Below are positions 1 to 10,868 of a stretch of 64,000 nt of DNA, piece by piece. The translations under genes were made by a program, and so were the position numbers. The stretch covers positions 934,315 to 998,314 of the forward strand of contig MU006095.1 in NCBI GenBank assembly GCA_010093705.1. Direction: 5' to 3'. Positions within the stretch are counted from its first letter, which is position 1. The number at the start of each line of letters is the position of its first letter. This DNA is from Patellaria atrata CBS 101060. Taxonomy: Eukaryota; Ascomycota; Dothideomycetes; Patellariales; Patellariaceae. The notes beneath the pieces are model-generated. The model saw only the letters and a program-made list of their open reading frames with translations. It was not told the origin of the DNA and searched no databases.

Positions 1-441
1 TGAAGACACTTCAGTTGGTTTCGGTCCAAAGTTGAAGCCCGAGCCTTCAGTTGCTTTGGGTGTACTAGTTCCACCTGTTGTTCCAAATAAACCTCCACCT
101 GAAGTTCCTGTAGAACTAGGAGTAGTAGGTTTGCTGAACAGACTGCTACCAGTATTGCCTGAGCCACCTGTTGTACTAAACAAGCTGGGACCGGTAGAGC
201 TACTTGTTGTGCCTGAGCCAGCATTTCCCCCAAATAAAGTATTACTTCCACCTGATGCTACTGCTCCAAACAAAGGCTTTTGACCCTGTGCTCCGGAAGC
301 GAGAGGTGATGAATTGTTCGGTTGGTTGAACGAAAAGCTACCAAAAGAACCGAATGTCGATGTCTGTCCTGAACCTGATGTAGCCGATGAACCTGGCGTA
401 CTTGTGCCGGTGGATTTTGGAAGGCCGAAGTTGAACGACAT
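1..441 (-). CDS. FG-repeat nucleoporin, N-terminal part (probable Nsp1/Nup62 type), cut by window edge
   Basis: Reading leftwards from the ATG at 441, the frame stays open for 147 codons to the window edge. The protein starts MSFNFG and is rich in Gly, Ser, Thr, Asn and Pro, with spaced FG-type motifs (FNFG, STFGSFGSF, KPLFG, NTLFGG, GGGLFGTTGG, FNFG). Such disordered FG regions line the nuclear pore channel and bind transport receptors. The MSFxFG start followed by FG repeats is typical of fungal Nsp1, but Nup57, Nup49 and other FG proteins also begin with FG stretches. The coiled-coil C-terminus that would decide is outside the window. The Ran GTPase at 26.1 kb belongs to the same transport system but is not linked. 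Family assignment is firm; the exact member is inferred. Confidence 0.8.
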   Translation of the reverse strand, partial: MSFNFGLPKSTGTSTPGSSATSGSGQTSTFGSFGSFSFNQPNNSSPLASGAQGQKPLFGAVASGGSNTLFGGNAGSGTTSSSTGPSLFSTTGGSGNTGSSLFSKPTTPSSTGTSGGGLFGTTGGTSTPKATEGSGFNFGPKPTEVSS

Positions 442-934
442 TGTGATTGTTACTCTCTACTCTTGCTCGAGAAGAGTATGCAAGGGATAGGCAGTTTAAA
501 GGTTAGAGCTTCAGCTCCTTGAAACCGCGGCGAAAGTCCAATCGAATGAACCTGGAAGTTGATTGCGATTGGGTGATCAAGCTGATCCTGAAATATTCGA
601 TCGGAAACCGATGTGGTTGTTGACGTTCGTTGGAGTTGTGGATAGAGAGAGGTAACAAGACGCGCTTGGAAGCTTTCGTTGCTCGTGTCTGTTCTGCGAA
701 AGGCAGTGCCAAGACTCCGCGGTTCAGGGACCCCTCCGTACCCTTTGCTGTAGATAACCTCTACTCCATGCGGTACGGAAGTATCACAGCCACAAATGTG
801 CTTTATCGCCTGAGGTGCCGCTGACATTCACGTGCAGTGGAGTGATTGAGCTGGCTCAGGCTTCATGACTTAATATACTTAGAAGCAACTAACTTCGAAA
901 TTCCCAAGCAGTATCTTAGAATTAAGAACACACA
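442..934. other. Divergent intergenic region between the FG-nucleoporin and the Laa2-like gene
   Basis: About 490 bp between two start codons that point away from each other, so it should hold both promoters. Short open frames here have no coding character. I could not identify a specific factor site. Confidence 0.6.
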
Positions 935-2677
935 ATGGCAGACCTCACACCACCTAGGAAGAGGGTCGAGCTTGAAGATCCAGGAGCACACGAGTTAGGT
1001 ACGAGCAGATATGTCACTTTAAAGCCAATCAAACACATTGCTGACTACTATCCTTCAGACTCCTCTGGTGACGAACACTTTTCTGATGCTTCAGAGGGTC
1101 GAAAACCTACTTTAGACCAAGCGGGCGCCGACCGATCAAATGCCACATCCCCCATTCCTGTCACTCGGGTAGAAAGAGTCGATGATATACCCGCACATGG
1201 CGAAGTGCCCAACACTCCCGCCTACAAAATGCGTATGGCCGACGCCGTTCCGGACGAAGTAGAGGTTGTCCCAGAAGGGCAAAGGAGCCGTAGTGCTTCA
1301 TCGTTAAGGGCAGGAGACCGCCCCTCGGCGCCCAGCAGTCCAGTACCAAAGACAGTCGTCGAGAAGGTAGATCCAGATGTCCCGGGTCATGGTGATGTTC
1401 CTGGTACAGATGCGTATGAGCTACGTAAGGCGGATGCTATACCAGATTTGATACTCAAAGCTCCGCCAACCCCGCGCGGGGATGCGTTTCCAGAAGGTAA
1501 GATAGGTTCTTCGTTTTCCTTACAGCGAGTCAATTGACGGAAGAAGGATCACCAACTGTTTTGAGCAGATCAGAACACGAATTAGACGAGCCTCCTAGCC
1601 ACGATAACGACGAGGAGGATGAGGCTGAGGAGGATGGAGACGGCGAGGGCTTCGGTGATGACTTTGACGACTTCGAAGAAGGCGAGCAAGGGAACGATGA
1701 CGATGATTTCGGGGATTTTGATGATGGGTTTGCAGAGGATTCAGGGGGTGGTAGGGAAGATGGGACGGCGTTTGCTGAAGAGTCTTTTCAACCTTCCCCT
1801 GTTCCTCTTGCTGCTCCCCCTTCTCTTGTAAGTCATTTAGCTCTACAGTCTGAAATAAAATCTATATCTTCAATGCTCAATGTTCCCAAAACACGCATCT
1901 ATCCTCTTCCTCCCCCGTCCCAAACGCCTCTATTACAAAACCGAAACCTCCACTAACATCTTCTCTCCCTAGCGCCTTCTAGACTACTCCAACCTCCACT
2001 CCACCTCTGACATCAAATCCTCCCTCACCCCCTTCTACACCTCCCTATTCCCCTCGCTCCCCTCACCCTCCCCCGACCCTCCCCTCTCCACCTCCTCCAA
2101 CCCTTCCCTCCTCTCCTCCCGCTCCTCCTCTCTCTGGTCCCAGCTCCTCGCCCCACCCCCTCTCCAACCTCCAAACTGGCTCCGCAGCCGCATCCGCCGC
2201 CTCTTCCTCGTCTCCCTCGGCGTCCCCGTCGACCTCGACGAAATCCTCCCAAAGAGCGCACAGAAAAAACTAGTCCTGCCATCTGTTCACCTCTCCCCGC
2301 GTCACTCTGCCGATATACGCAGGATTCGCAATTCCTCCGCCAACGACTCTAGTACCTCTTTATCGTCTTCCACCGGGGGTAAGGGGGACAGAGACAGGGA
2401 CAGGGACAGGGATAAAGGGAAGGGAAAGAGGATGGAGCCACCCCCTTTCGACGAGTCGGCGACAATGAGGCTCGCGCACACGACGAGGGAGAAGTTGACC
2501 AGTTTCTCGGATCGCGAGTTGAGGGCGCACGTGGCGGTTTTGGAAGAGGCGAGGGAGAGGGCGGAGGAGGCGCTGCGGTTTTGGGAGGAGAGGAGGCTTA
2601 GTGCCGAGGGGGATAAGGAGGCTTTTGAGGGGGTGATTGAGAATTTGGTTAGGCATGCTAGGAGGGCGAGGAAGTAG
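935..2677 (+). CDS. Laa2/YBL010C-like AP-1 accessory protein (DUF5102 family)
   Basis: Three exons, 935-1496, 1544-1827 and 1973-2677, give 516 residues. Intron 2 has a CACTAAC branch site and CCCTAG acceptor; frames join without stops. The N-terminal third is disordered with two similar PxTxxEKVD/PGHGDVPGTDAYELRKADAIPD-type blocks. Then comes an acidic stretch with DDFDDF and DDFGDFDDG, the Phe-in-acid kind of motif that binds clathrin adaptor ear domains. The C-terminal half has SLWSQLLAPPPLQPPNWL, a basic helix and VSLGVPVDLDEILP, which I recognise from the fungal DUF5102 (Laa2) family, followed by a charged helix. In yeast Laa2 helps recruit Laa1 and AP-1 at the trans-Golgi. The role here is inferred from that family. 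Exon 3 has a (DR)n run at 2390-2415. It converges with Psy4. Confidence 0.75.
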
Positions 2678-2925
2678 GGTCTAATAAGGTAGATGGGCAT
2701 GGAGGGCTTGGGGGGGTTGCTGTGTGTGAAGAGGGAATTGGGATGGGGGTTGGAGTGAGCGTTCAGGTGAAAAGTTCGGGTATCGTTGGTGGTACTGTTA
2801 ATTAGATGGGGGTAATACATGATATTACGATGAGGAGTGAGGTGCAATTCTCGTGAATAATTCGGTCATATTTCGCTAGCTTATCCTGGAATACTCGATT
2901 GAGGGTATCTAAGCCCAATGCCTCC

Positions 2926-4347
2926 TCAACCCGGAGCACTTCTCTCTACACCTTCCCCAGTCCCGGTCTTGCTATCCGCGTCTGGGAGCTCGACATCTTC
3001 ATCCTTCTTCTCGGCTTGTTTATCATCGTCCGCCTCCCCCATTATAATCTCTGGACTGCCCAACCCCGTCCCCTTCTCACTCTCCTTAGCCTCCACACTC
3101 TCACTCAAGCTCCTGCCCACCGCGGCCTCGATATTCAATCCCCCACCTGTCCCCTGGGTCTGCGGCCCCATATCCTCCATGCCAATCTCCTCCGGTCCGC
3201 GCGCATGCGGATGTTCCTCATCCAGCCGCGGGGTCTCACTCGCCGCCTCCTCACCGCCGGCCGCAACACTCGACAATCCCGCATTTGTAGTGGTAGCGCT
3301 AGGACCCATGCTGGAGCGGAGGGAGCGACGCGGGGAATTCTGCGCGACGAGAACCACGCCCGCTTCCTGTTCTTGGCGGAGAAGTTCGCCTTGCGTCACG
3401 GCTCCCGAGTCTGGGAGTGTGGGAGCGGGTGTTTCTGTGGCTAAGCTTGAGGCGGAGCTGGATGTCGAAGTTGGGGAGGTAGAGGGTGAGGACGTCATGC
3501 CGCTTACCACGGAAACGGTTTCGATACGTCCGGCGCCATTAGGCCCGTCGACTATAGTCGTGCTTTCGGACTTGAAATCGTGGTCTGAGCCGTTGGAATT
3601 GCGGAGCCAGGGGATCGGGGTGAGAAGCGCACCACCTAGGCTCTCGTCGGAGCCGAGAGCTGTGGCGGTTGATGAGATTGTGGCTGTGGTCCCGTTGAGG
3701 AGGCCGCCTGTGCTGGGAGTGGGAAGGATGGCCTGCGGGAGGGGAAATATGGATGCCGGACTGGAGACGGAGGATACACGGTCTAGAGCTTGGAGATAGG
3801 AAGGGAGATAGTGGTAGTGTGCTTTTGGTTTGAGGATGAGTTCGGCTAAGCGCTGGATTGTGTGGGGTGGTCCATTAGTGAAGTTCTTCGAGAGTGATGT
3901 TCGTATACTTTGGTGTAGAGTCACCAGGACTGGAGGTAGGGTTGAGTTGTCGGATGGTGATGTGCTATCTCGTGAGGTAGAGGCAGATGGCCGTGTCTGG
4001 TTTGGTCGGGGAGGAGGAGCATTCTCCTTGTCTTGCGAGTCTTGACTTGACGGCTCGAGGGGGGAGCCTAGTCGAGGAGGACGAGGTTCTGGAGGGGGTT
4101 GGCGGGGTGTGGGGAAGTCATTGATTATATCGTCAAGACGAGCGAGTATGAATTCCAGGACTCTGGGCCATTCGTTGCTATAGATACATCAGTCTGGACG
4201 ATTCTATGGTAACACGTCTATATTAAAGATACGTTTCGAATGATCCATCGTGTGCAGCATGTTCGAGTATCTGTTCAGCTACAGAGTGAGATCAGCTTTC
4301 CGGGACCAGCTGCTTCAATGGTCTTAGGCTCACTGACCTGACAGCAT
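2926..4347 (-). CDS. PSY4: Protein phosphatase 4 regulatory subunit 2 (Psy4/PPP4R2)
   Basis: Exons on the minus strand are 4338-4347 (10 nt), 4233-4278 and 2926-4177, giving 435 residues. The first coding exon carries only ATGCTGTCAG. The spliced N-terminus reads MLSAEQILEHAAHDGSFE then TNEWPRVLEFILARLDDII, and residues about 95-135 read PPHTIQRLAELILKPKAHYH followed by YLPSYLQALDRV. These are the conserved helices of the PPP4R2 family, which anchor the PP4 catalytic subunit and help dephosphorylate gamma-H2A and checkpoint proteins. The rest (from about residue 150) is low-complexity Ser/Thr/Gly/Glu sequence ending in an acidic ADDDKQAEKKDEDVE tail, as in other members. Its 5' end faces the UPF0658 gene across 1.4 kb; its 3' end converges on the Laa2-like gene. 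Confidence 0.87.
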
Positions 4348-5770
4348 GTCTAGCTTTGCAAAAGCGATGTATTAGAGGAGACGTGGTAGCGGAATGTTGA
4401 GACGCGAGATGGTCGAGCTCAAGACGCGTTCAAGAATTATATGGACCCGGACGTACAGAGAGAGTGCCAAGACCGCTTTTTAAGACGGTATTTTGGGATT
4501 GTCACAGCTAGAACTATACATACACCTTGTAAGAGCCGCACTGCAAGCAATAATACGGGAAGCAGTCATACGGATGATGCCGTACTCTGTACAATATACA
4601 AAAAAAGCCAAGTTCAATGTTGGTGGTGGGTACATGTTCAGTACGTAAAAATAGACCATCGTGCTCTCCGAAAAGTGCAACTCAGCCCCCAACAGGGGAT
4701 GTCCAGCAGCAGATCATATGGAGGTACTTGTACAAAGGTAGAACACCAATAATGAATACTTGTATACTACCTTACTCTATTTATTCCTATTTAGGGCCGT
4801 CTAATGCATTCACGACGTCAATGGAAAGTATTCATGGTCAACGTATTGAAGTGATAATAGAAGTCTCGTGTGCGGTGCTGTTGATTCCATCTTGCTCCTC
4901 AAACCTCGATATCAGTGCCTTTAAGATCTCGAAAACCAACTCCTTCTACCACCTACCGACTAGAATTCTTGGTGGAGTAAGAATTTGTTTGACAATTCGG
5001 CCTGGACCTTGACGTGAAAAGTCTTTGGGTAGCTGAACAGACAAGAGCTGTGGCTAGCAGTTATCTAAAAGAGACTTCAAGAGTGGCTTTGGTGGGTATT
5101 GGCGCTCTGCACCGCAGTTGCACCAACACCGCGCCCCAAACTGTCCCTATTCTCCTCCATTCTTCTTCGACAATCCTCAACTTCACTCATCCTGCTCTTC
5201 TACGAACCTAATTCCGTTTTCCTTGCTGTGACGCTCGACACTCGTTTCCTTTCCTTTATTTCTCCCGTCTCTTCGGTAACGAAATTCGCGTCCCGTCTCG
5301 ACATCTCTTAACCCTATCTCAACCTTAGACCCTCTTGGTTTCATAATCCCGCGACTCTTCCCTGCTTCTGCATTTCAAACACCAACAGCACCGTCAAGAG
5401 CCTCAGAACTGTCCATCCACGCCATCCAAGGACTTGACGCTCGTCCAATTCGAACATCCCGTGGTGGCACCGTCTCAATACCCCTAACCATACCACAAAC
5501 ATCTCGCCATAATTTTGTTTCGGCCAACACAGATATCTGCCATATACCCTCGTGCACCTGCGCGAGTCTGTACGCTCGTTGACAACAGCACGCAGTCAGT
5601 GAAGTTGCCGCATTCTGGCGGCGGATAGCATCAAAATTTACTCACACGAATCACGGGCTTCCCTCCTCGGAGGTCCACCGCTGGATCGGAACTATCAACC
5701 TTACCCAGGAGGCTACCATCATCGTGAAGGGTATCCCACAGTAGCTCCACCATCACAAATATCGAACAGA
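4348..5770. other. Divergent intergenic region, 1.4 kb
   Basis: Lies between the start codons of Psy4 and the UPF0658 protein. From about 5130 to 5560 the plus strand is rich in C and T, typical of a fungal promoter/5' leader for the rightward gene. Several 60-130 codon open frames occur but none has protein-like composition. Nothing else recognised. Confidence 0.5.
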
Positions 5771-6921
5771 ATGTATACACCTAATTCAATGTGGACATGG
5801 TCCTTCACCATCGTTGCTACGTTGCAAGCTATCATCGCTATAGGACTAGAATCGTACGTTCATCTCAACGTCACTCGTGAAATCTGCCGGGTACTGGAAT
5901 GACTATTAACATTTATTGATGTAGATATGTATTCGGTAAATTCCAATCCAGTCTAAAGGGAAATGCAGAAGCAACAACACAATCAAGAACGATTCCCACA
6001 TATCTCTCCGTTTTCATATTCGGTTTCCTATATCAGTTGCTATTGGTATGGGATGCCCTGCGGCTGAAGAACACAATTCAGGTCATAGGACTGTGCCTCT
6101 ACAATGTTGGTATTCTAGTATATGCTGCTATCCAAATGGATCAGATTGATGATGCTGTGGACTATCTGGCAACGCACGGAAATCAAATCGATGCGGAGTT
6201 CTGGCAAGACGTCAAACCTTTTTTGATCGCCATACCATGTGTAATGGCTTTAGGGACTATCCTCCTCTCATTCATCGCCTGGAAACTCTACGACGAATTC
6301 GCCTGGACAATCTACAAGCACATCTCCGCCGATCTCCGCCTCAAGCGCCGATATTTAACCTACCAAGTACATTCCCTTCCTCTCAGCTCCCTCACCTTCC
6401 ACAATAGCTAACAATATCACCAGATTTACATCGCCCTCCTCAAATTCGACTTCTTCTTCTTCCTCGGCTTCACCGTCCAATTCCTTGTCATCGTCGTCAA
6501 CACAACCGACGTCGAATTTTACCTCACCATCGCCGCCGTGCCCATCACGATCGCCCTCCTCCTCCTTGCAGGCTGGTTCACCCGTAAAGAAAACATCGCT
6601 GGCATGGTCGCCATCATCATCATCTACTTCGGTGCCCTCGCTTACTTCCTCTTCAAGCTCATTCGCATGTACAAGGTCGGAGACGACCGCGTTCTGGATT
6701 ATCTCCCCGCCCGCAGAAACTTGAGCAGTTTTGCAGTCATTACGATATTGTTGTTGATAGCGACGATCGTCCTGGCGTGTATGTGTACGCATAACTTTGG
6801 CAAGGGGTTGAAGCCGCATGTGACGAGGAGAAAAGTACCGGATGTAGAGGACATGAAGTTTGGGCAGAACGAGTTAGGACCGGTACAAGGACAGGTCCCG
6901 TCGAGGATGACGATCGATTAA
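5771..6921 (+). CDS. UPF0658-type Golgi membrane protein
   Basis: Exons 5771-5853, 5925-6366 and 6424-6921 encode 340 residues; intron 1 has a TATTAAC branch site. The start MYTPNSMWTWSF matches the usual start of the fungal UPF0658 family. About seven hydrophobic segments are visible, including TIVATLQAIIAIGL, YLSVFIFGFLYQLLLVW, IQVIGLCLYNVGILVY, FFFFLGFTVQFLVIVV, MVAIIIIYFGALAYFLF and ITILLLIATIVLACMC. The cytosolic tail is short and polar. The S. pombe relative is annotated at the Golgi; no biochemical role is known to me. The frame is open upstream back to 5603 and reads protein-like (GGPPLDRNYQPYPGG) without an ATG, so an upstream exon could extend the N-terminus. Confidence 0.8.
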
Positions 6922-7989
6922 GTTCTTCACGGAGCGAGGTGCAAAAATCTTGATATATTGTAATTGAATTGGGGATTTCCCATGGATCTTGGGGGCGTCT
7001 ATGGTTCTAGGTAGGTATTCCACCGAATAAGCAGGTTAGCTCCTGCACGATATTCGGAGATACTGTAGGGTATAGTATCTGGAATTTACTCTTTCAAATT
7101 TGCAGCTATGACGGCCAATCTGTTTTGTTCTGTGCGGTTTTTTTTTTTTTTTTTTTTGTGTAGCTGTAGTCCGTTTGTTGGCATATCATACCCATCTTGC
7201 ACGTTGTTGAAAATAGGGGTGTAGGAGTAGTTGAATATGAACCTTTTACAAATATGCACATCTAGGGACTTCGCTTCGAAATCGCTTCTGTCCTTTGTGT
7301 TTTTGATGTTGGTGCTGGATGGACAGTGTTGCGTGTCTTCTCGATTCGTGTATTCCGAACGATATCAAAGAGGGAGGGTCCGATATTGGAATTTGTCCCC
7401 TCGCATCCCGTACTGTAAGGCAGGTACACCAGGGTTATCAGGGGAGTCAAAGTCGTCACCGTCATTGGTGAGTTTTGCGTAGTCACTGTTACCATCGTCA
7501 TCATATCCCCGTCCTAGGCCTTCATTCCCTTAGACAATCACCATCCCGTGTTAAAATTTGTCTATCGCACGACTCATCTCTCATCTCTCAAATCCAATAT
7601 CTTCATCCCTGCACTATCCTCAATCCCAAACCCCAAACCCAAAGAGAAACGCGTCATCTGGTCTATCCGGTTTCTCAGAAACGTCTAAACCACGATTCGG
7701 GTATCAGAATAGGAACAGGACGGTTTGCATGCTATCCACTGTACCAGCTACCGATATAAAATCCGATATGAGAAATATGTCTCTATTTTCCCTTTCTCTC
7801 CGTTCCTATAGAGAAAGAAGTAAACTAGCTAGACTAGGGTATCTTCCACCGTCATGATATCGTATCATATACACACATGGGGGTCTACTATACAAACGCC
7901 GCGGGAGCCATAGTCCCCTCCTCACTCCATCAAGAGCATCATCGTTCCTCGAGTCTCTGTCTCACCTAGTCCACTCCAGTTCACTCCAT
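6922..7989. other. Intergenic region with a poly-T tract
   Basis: Convergent 3' regions of the UPF0658 and Sym1-like genes. It holds a run of 20 T at 7138-7157 and a C/T-rich stretch at about 7550-7640. I see no gene. Confidence 0.6.
7138..7157. repeat. Poly-T homopolymer tract (20 nt)
   Basis: Twenty consecutive T on the plus strand, about 215 bp after the UPF0658 stop codon. Possible 3' end or nucleosome-depleting element; its length may be affected by sequencing error. Confidence 0.9.
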
Positions 7990-8884
7990 TCATACCTCCT
8001 TCCCCTTAATCCTATCCCCACCCTGACTATTAAGGTAACTAAGATAGCAATTCCAACCTATACACATTAGCCTCAACTCGCACCATTCCCCTCCCCGAAC
8101 AAACAAACATAAAAATACAAAACTCACCAAGACTAACAAAATTAACCACCAAAACGCGATGTTCGAGAGGGACAAGCTTGAAGTTGACGCCCTGCACCCA
8201 CGGCCACACCATCCAGTTCTTCTTCAGCGCCTCGAGGTAGCTGCTCTGCAGTTTGGCCTTCGGGTCGCTGCCTTCCATGACGGCCATGCTGCTGAGGAAG
8301 ACGAGCAGGTTCGTGCTGGCGAAGATGGTTTGGTCGGCCAGGACCCGCGCCGCGATGGTTAGATTGTGCGTGCGGAGATTGATTGTGCGTTGGAGGATGC
8401 TGTACCACGTTGTTGCGGCGGGGCCGAAGATTGCTTGGGTGGGTTAGTTGTGAAGAGATGAGGAGGAGAAGGAGGAGGTGTGAAGGGGGAGAGAGGAGAG
8501 GGGGGATGTGGATATACCTCCGCCGTAGAGGGCCATGCGGCCTGTGCGTGCGTAGTTGTGCTTCTTGATACCGACTTTCTCGACGCCTTGCTGGGCCATC
8601 ACATCACCGGTTCCGAAGAGGATCTGAACGGTTTTGTCAGTAGGGTGTTATGCGTTACGCCACACCCTCGAGTGAGGATGGTTGTGTGAGGGTAGGATAG
8701 TGGAGTATAGAGGGAAGTAGACGGTGTGGAGTAGAACGGAGAGTATAAGCGCAGGAGGAACCATACCGCTGTGGAGATACTCTGCGTGAGCAATGGACGC
8801 GTCTTGAGCTGCAATTGATACCTGCGCTGTTGTCAGTCCATAGTGATCGAAATGTACTCGACCCTTGACTTACCAGCGCCACAT
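7990..8884 (-). CDS. SYM1: Mpv17/PMP22 family mitochondrial inner membrane protein (Sym1-like)
   Basis: Five minus-strand exons: 8874-8884 (11 nt), 8767-8821, 8518-8623, 8128-8433 and 7990-8057, total 181 residues. The spliced protein starts [19 protein letters not shown] and contains [26 protein letters not shown], the family signature region [20 protein letters not shown], then [20 protein letters not shown] at the end. These are the hallmarks of Mpv17/Sym1/PMP22 proteins, four-helix channels of the mitochondrial inner membrane. Yeast Sym1 is needed for growth on ethanol at high temperature. Length and intron-phase continuity agree with a full gene. All introns are short (52-143 nt) with standard ends. 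Confidence 0.9.
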
Positions 8885-9679
8885 CTTGGATGATTCTACT
8901 GTGGGTTAAGAAAATGGGAAGTAGAATGTCTGTGTACAAGTGGCAGCAATGAGTAAGATTGCTTGCGCGTTGTGATGTTGCAGACCTGCTGCTCTCTTCG
9001 AACATTAAGTGAGCTCGTGCTTCGAGGTCTGATGACGCAGTTCAGGGAAGTGCAGGGGTATCGGATCGGGAATTCTAATTTAGGCAATCTATCCATGGCT
9101 AAACCAAATAACCAGAATGCCACTGCAATTGAAGGATGTTGATATAATATCTAGGGAGCTGTTATTTTGACACCCTCTTTTTTATACATTCCTTCCACTT
9201 GCAGGTTATAAACAAATAAACTGTGACTTCTTTTCGTATCCCAAAGACTCGTGGCCTAGTGGTGGGAAACTCCCACCACTACAATCAGGCCAAAACCAAC
9301 CGGTCCAGAGGTCAAACCTGGGAGGGGGGGACGATGCCCTTAAGTAGAAGTACCACGCCGCTCGTCCAAATGGATAGGAGCGGGTGGGAACTTGTTTTGC
9401 TTTTTTCTTTTTTTCTTAAAAAAAGGTTTTCAGGCGCTTTTTAGAAAGGTGGTGTTAATATAGTAAGGAGGGATATCAAAAAAACAGCTCCCAAGATCTA
9501 TTAGATAAGGTACTGATATTCTGTATACTCATACATCATCAATATTAAAACCAATACGTGAACTCGATACTCAAAGAACTCCTCGCTGAAAAGACTGGTA
9601 TCTAAAAGAAATGCAACGAATAACGCCAGCTGCTATGATCAATCATATTTACAACAAAATGTTCCATTTATATCCTCCT
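8885..9679. other. Intergenic region containing a tRNA-like Pol III unit
   Basis: Lies between the start of the Sym1-like gene and the 3' end of the membrane-protein gene at 9680. The only structure I recognise is the box A/box B unit listed at 9240-9420. Confidence 0.5.
9240..9420 (+). ncRNA. Candidate Pol III transcript or tRNA-derived SINE
   Basis: A box A-like TGGCCTAGTGG (9252-9262) and a box B-like GGTCAAACCTG (9310-9320) sit 47 nt apart on the plus strand. T runs follow at 9401-9406 and 9408-9414, as for a Pol III terminator. A GTGGTGGGAAACTCCCACCAC hairpin lies just after box A (9258-9278). The 5' part does not fold into a full tRNA cloverleaf and the unit is about 180 bp, which fits a tRNA-derived SINE better than a functional tRNA. 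No second copy was noticed in the window. Confidence 0.4.
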
Positions 9680-10868
9680 CTATGCATAAGGATCGGGTGT
9701 CCTCCAGTTTTTGTACAAGCAGCTACAAAGGCCCGTTGTCTCTGTTCCATTGATTTCGACAAAGTCTCCGAGCTCACCATTCTCGACTTTGTAACAGTTT
9801 GGAACATCGGCACCGTTAGCGATAACCTGTTCTGCACGAACAGCAAAGGGCCACGCTGGATAAGCGTCATCGTCATCGAACATGCTCGAAGTTGGATAGT
9901 CTTTCGCCATCTTTGTGTAGAGATATCCTTGAAAAGTAGTGCCATTGAAGAAGCATTTGGTACTCGCACCATCACCAGTTATGGCTGTTCTTGGGACTAC
10001 AACTTTGTCCATGGTCACCTGGAATCTGTATCTCTCGCTATCGCGGCCTTGGTCGAGTAACTTAAGAGGAGTTTTATTAAAAGTTATAGAAAATGGATTC
10101 TGCGAAGACGAGATTTCATAACTGTCATCCGCAGCTGAGCTAATGATCCAGTTGAACGTCGCCATTGCGCCTTGCTGATTATCATTATATGTAGTATAGG
10201 GAGGGCAGGTCCATGTTGAAGAATCCGATGTGCAGTTGGTTTGGACGGTATCAAGAAAAGTGACCATCGAGTATGATCCTTTAGGAAAATTAGAGCTTAA
10301 GGGGTTTGTAGAACCCGGCGTTCTGGTTGGAGATGGTATGCTTCGGCTTGGATCCAGACTTGAAGGGTCTTCCGTAGCTGATTGAGAATCACTTGTGGTC
10401 GAACTGTGGGTATATCAGTATCATAGATAAGTAATCGTTGAGTGCTCCTTACTTATCGCCTCCCTTCTTTTTGACAACGCCAACGACGACTCCAACAACG
10501 ACTGCTATGATGAGCGCAAGAAATACCAGGAGTATTATCAATAGTCTTTTCCAGCCACCTCGCTTGACAATGTGTTTATTATTTTTCCACCCAGTAAGCC
10601 CATCGCCCTTGAGGTATCCATCGGACCAGACACTGTAGGAATAACTCGAATTCGAATTGGAGTTATCCTCTAGGCTCTCTCGCGGGATATCACCAACGAT
10701 GAGTCCACTCTTCCGCATCGAATTACGGCCGGGACCCTTCAAAGTTCCAGGTGCAGCATCACTGCTCTCGAGAATGACAGACAACCTCTGTCCTGCCGGT
10801 GTCGATATACGTTTCTCAGCTGGAGGGGACTTCTTGGCCGGTTCCTTCACTTTGAATAGACTAGCCAT
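9680..10868 (-). CDS. Conserved fungal single-pass membrane protein with extracytoplasmic domain
   Basis: Two exons, 10453-10868 and 9680-10403, give 379 residues. A basic, Ser-rich N-terminal region (about 1-105) ends in KRGGWKRL, followed by one long hydrophobic helix, about residues 108-132 (LLIILLVFLALIIAVVVGVV), then KKKGG. This is a type II signal-anchor layout. After a Ser/Thr/Pro linker the rest is a folded domain with several Cys (NCTSDSSTWTCPPY, KCFFNG, NCYKVENG, GLCSCLYKNW) and N-glycosylation sequons (NCT, NKT, NGT). I know this layout from uncharacterised Pezizomycotina proteins but cannot give a function. It is divergent from Clr2 across 1.1 kb. Confidence 0.85.

Noticed and set aside
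32-283. Plus-strand Pro/Val-rich open frame
   Set aside because: Shadow of the FG-nucleoporin on the opposite strand; composition comes from its Gly/Ser/Thr codons.
2302-2847. Minus-strand 181-codon frame
   Set aside because: Lies opposite Laa2-like exon 3, whose frame and domain are clear; no homology features.
2899-3799. Two long plus-strand frames
   Set aside because: Antisense shadows of the low-complexity part of Psy4.
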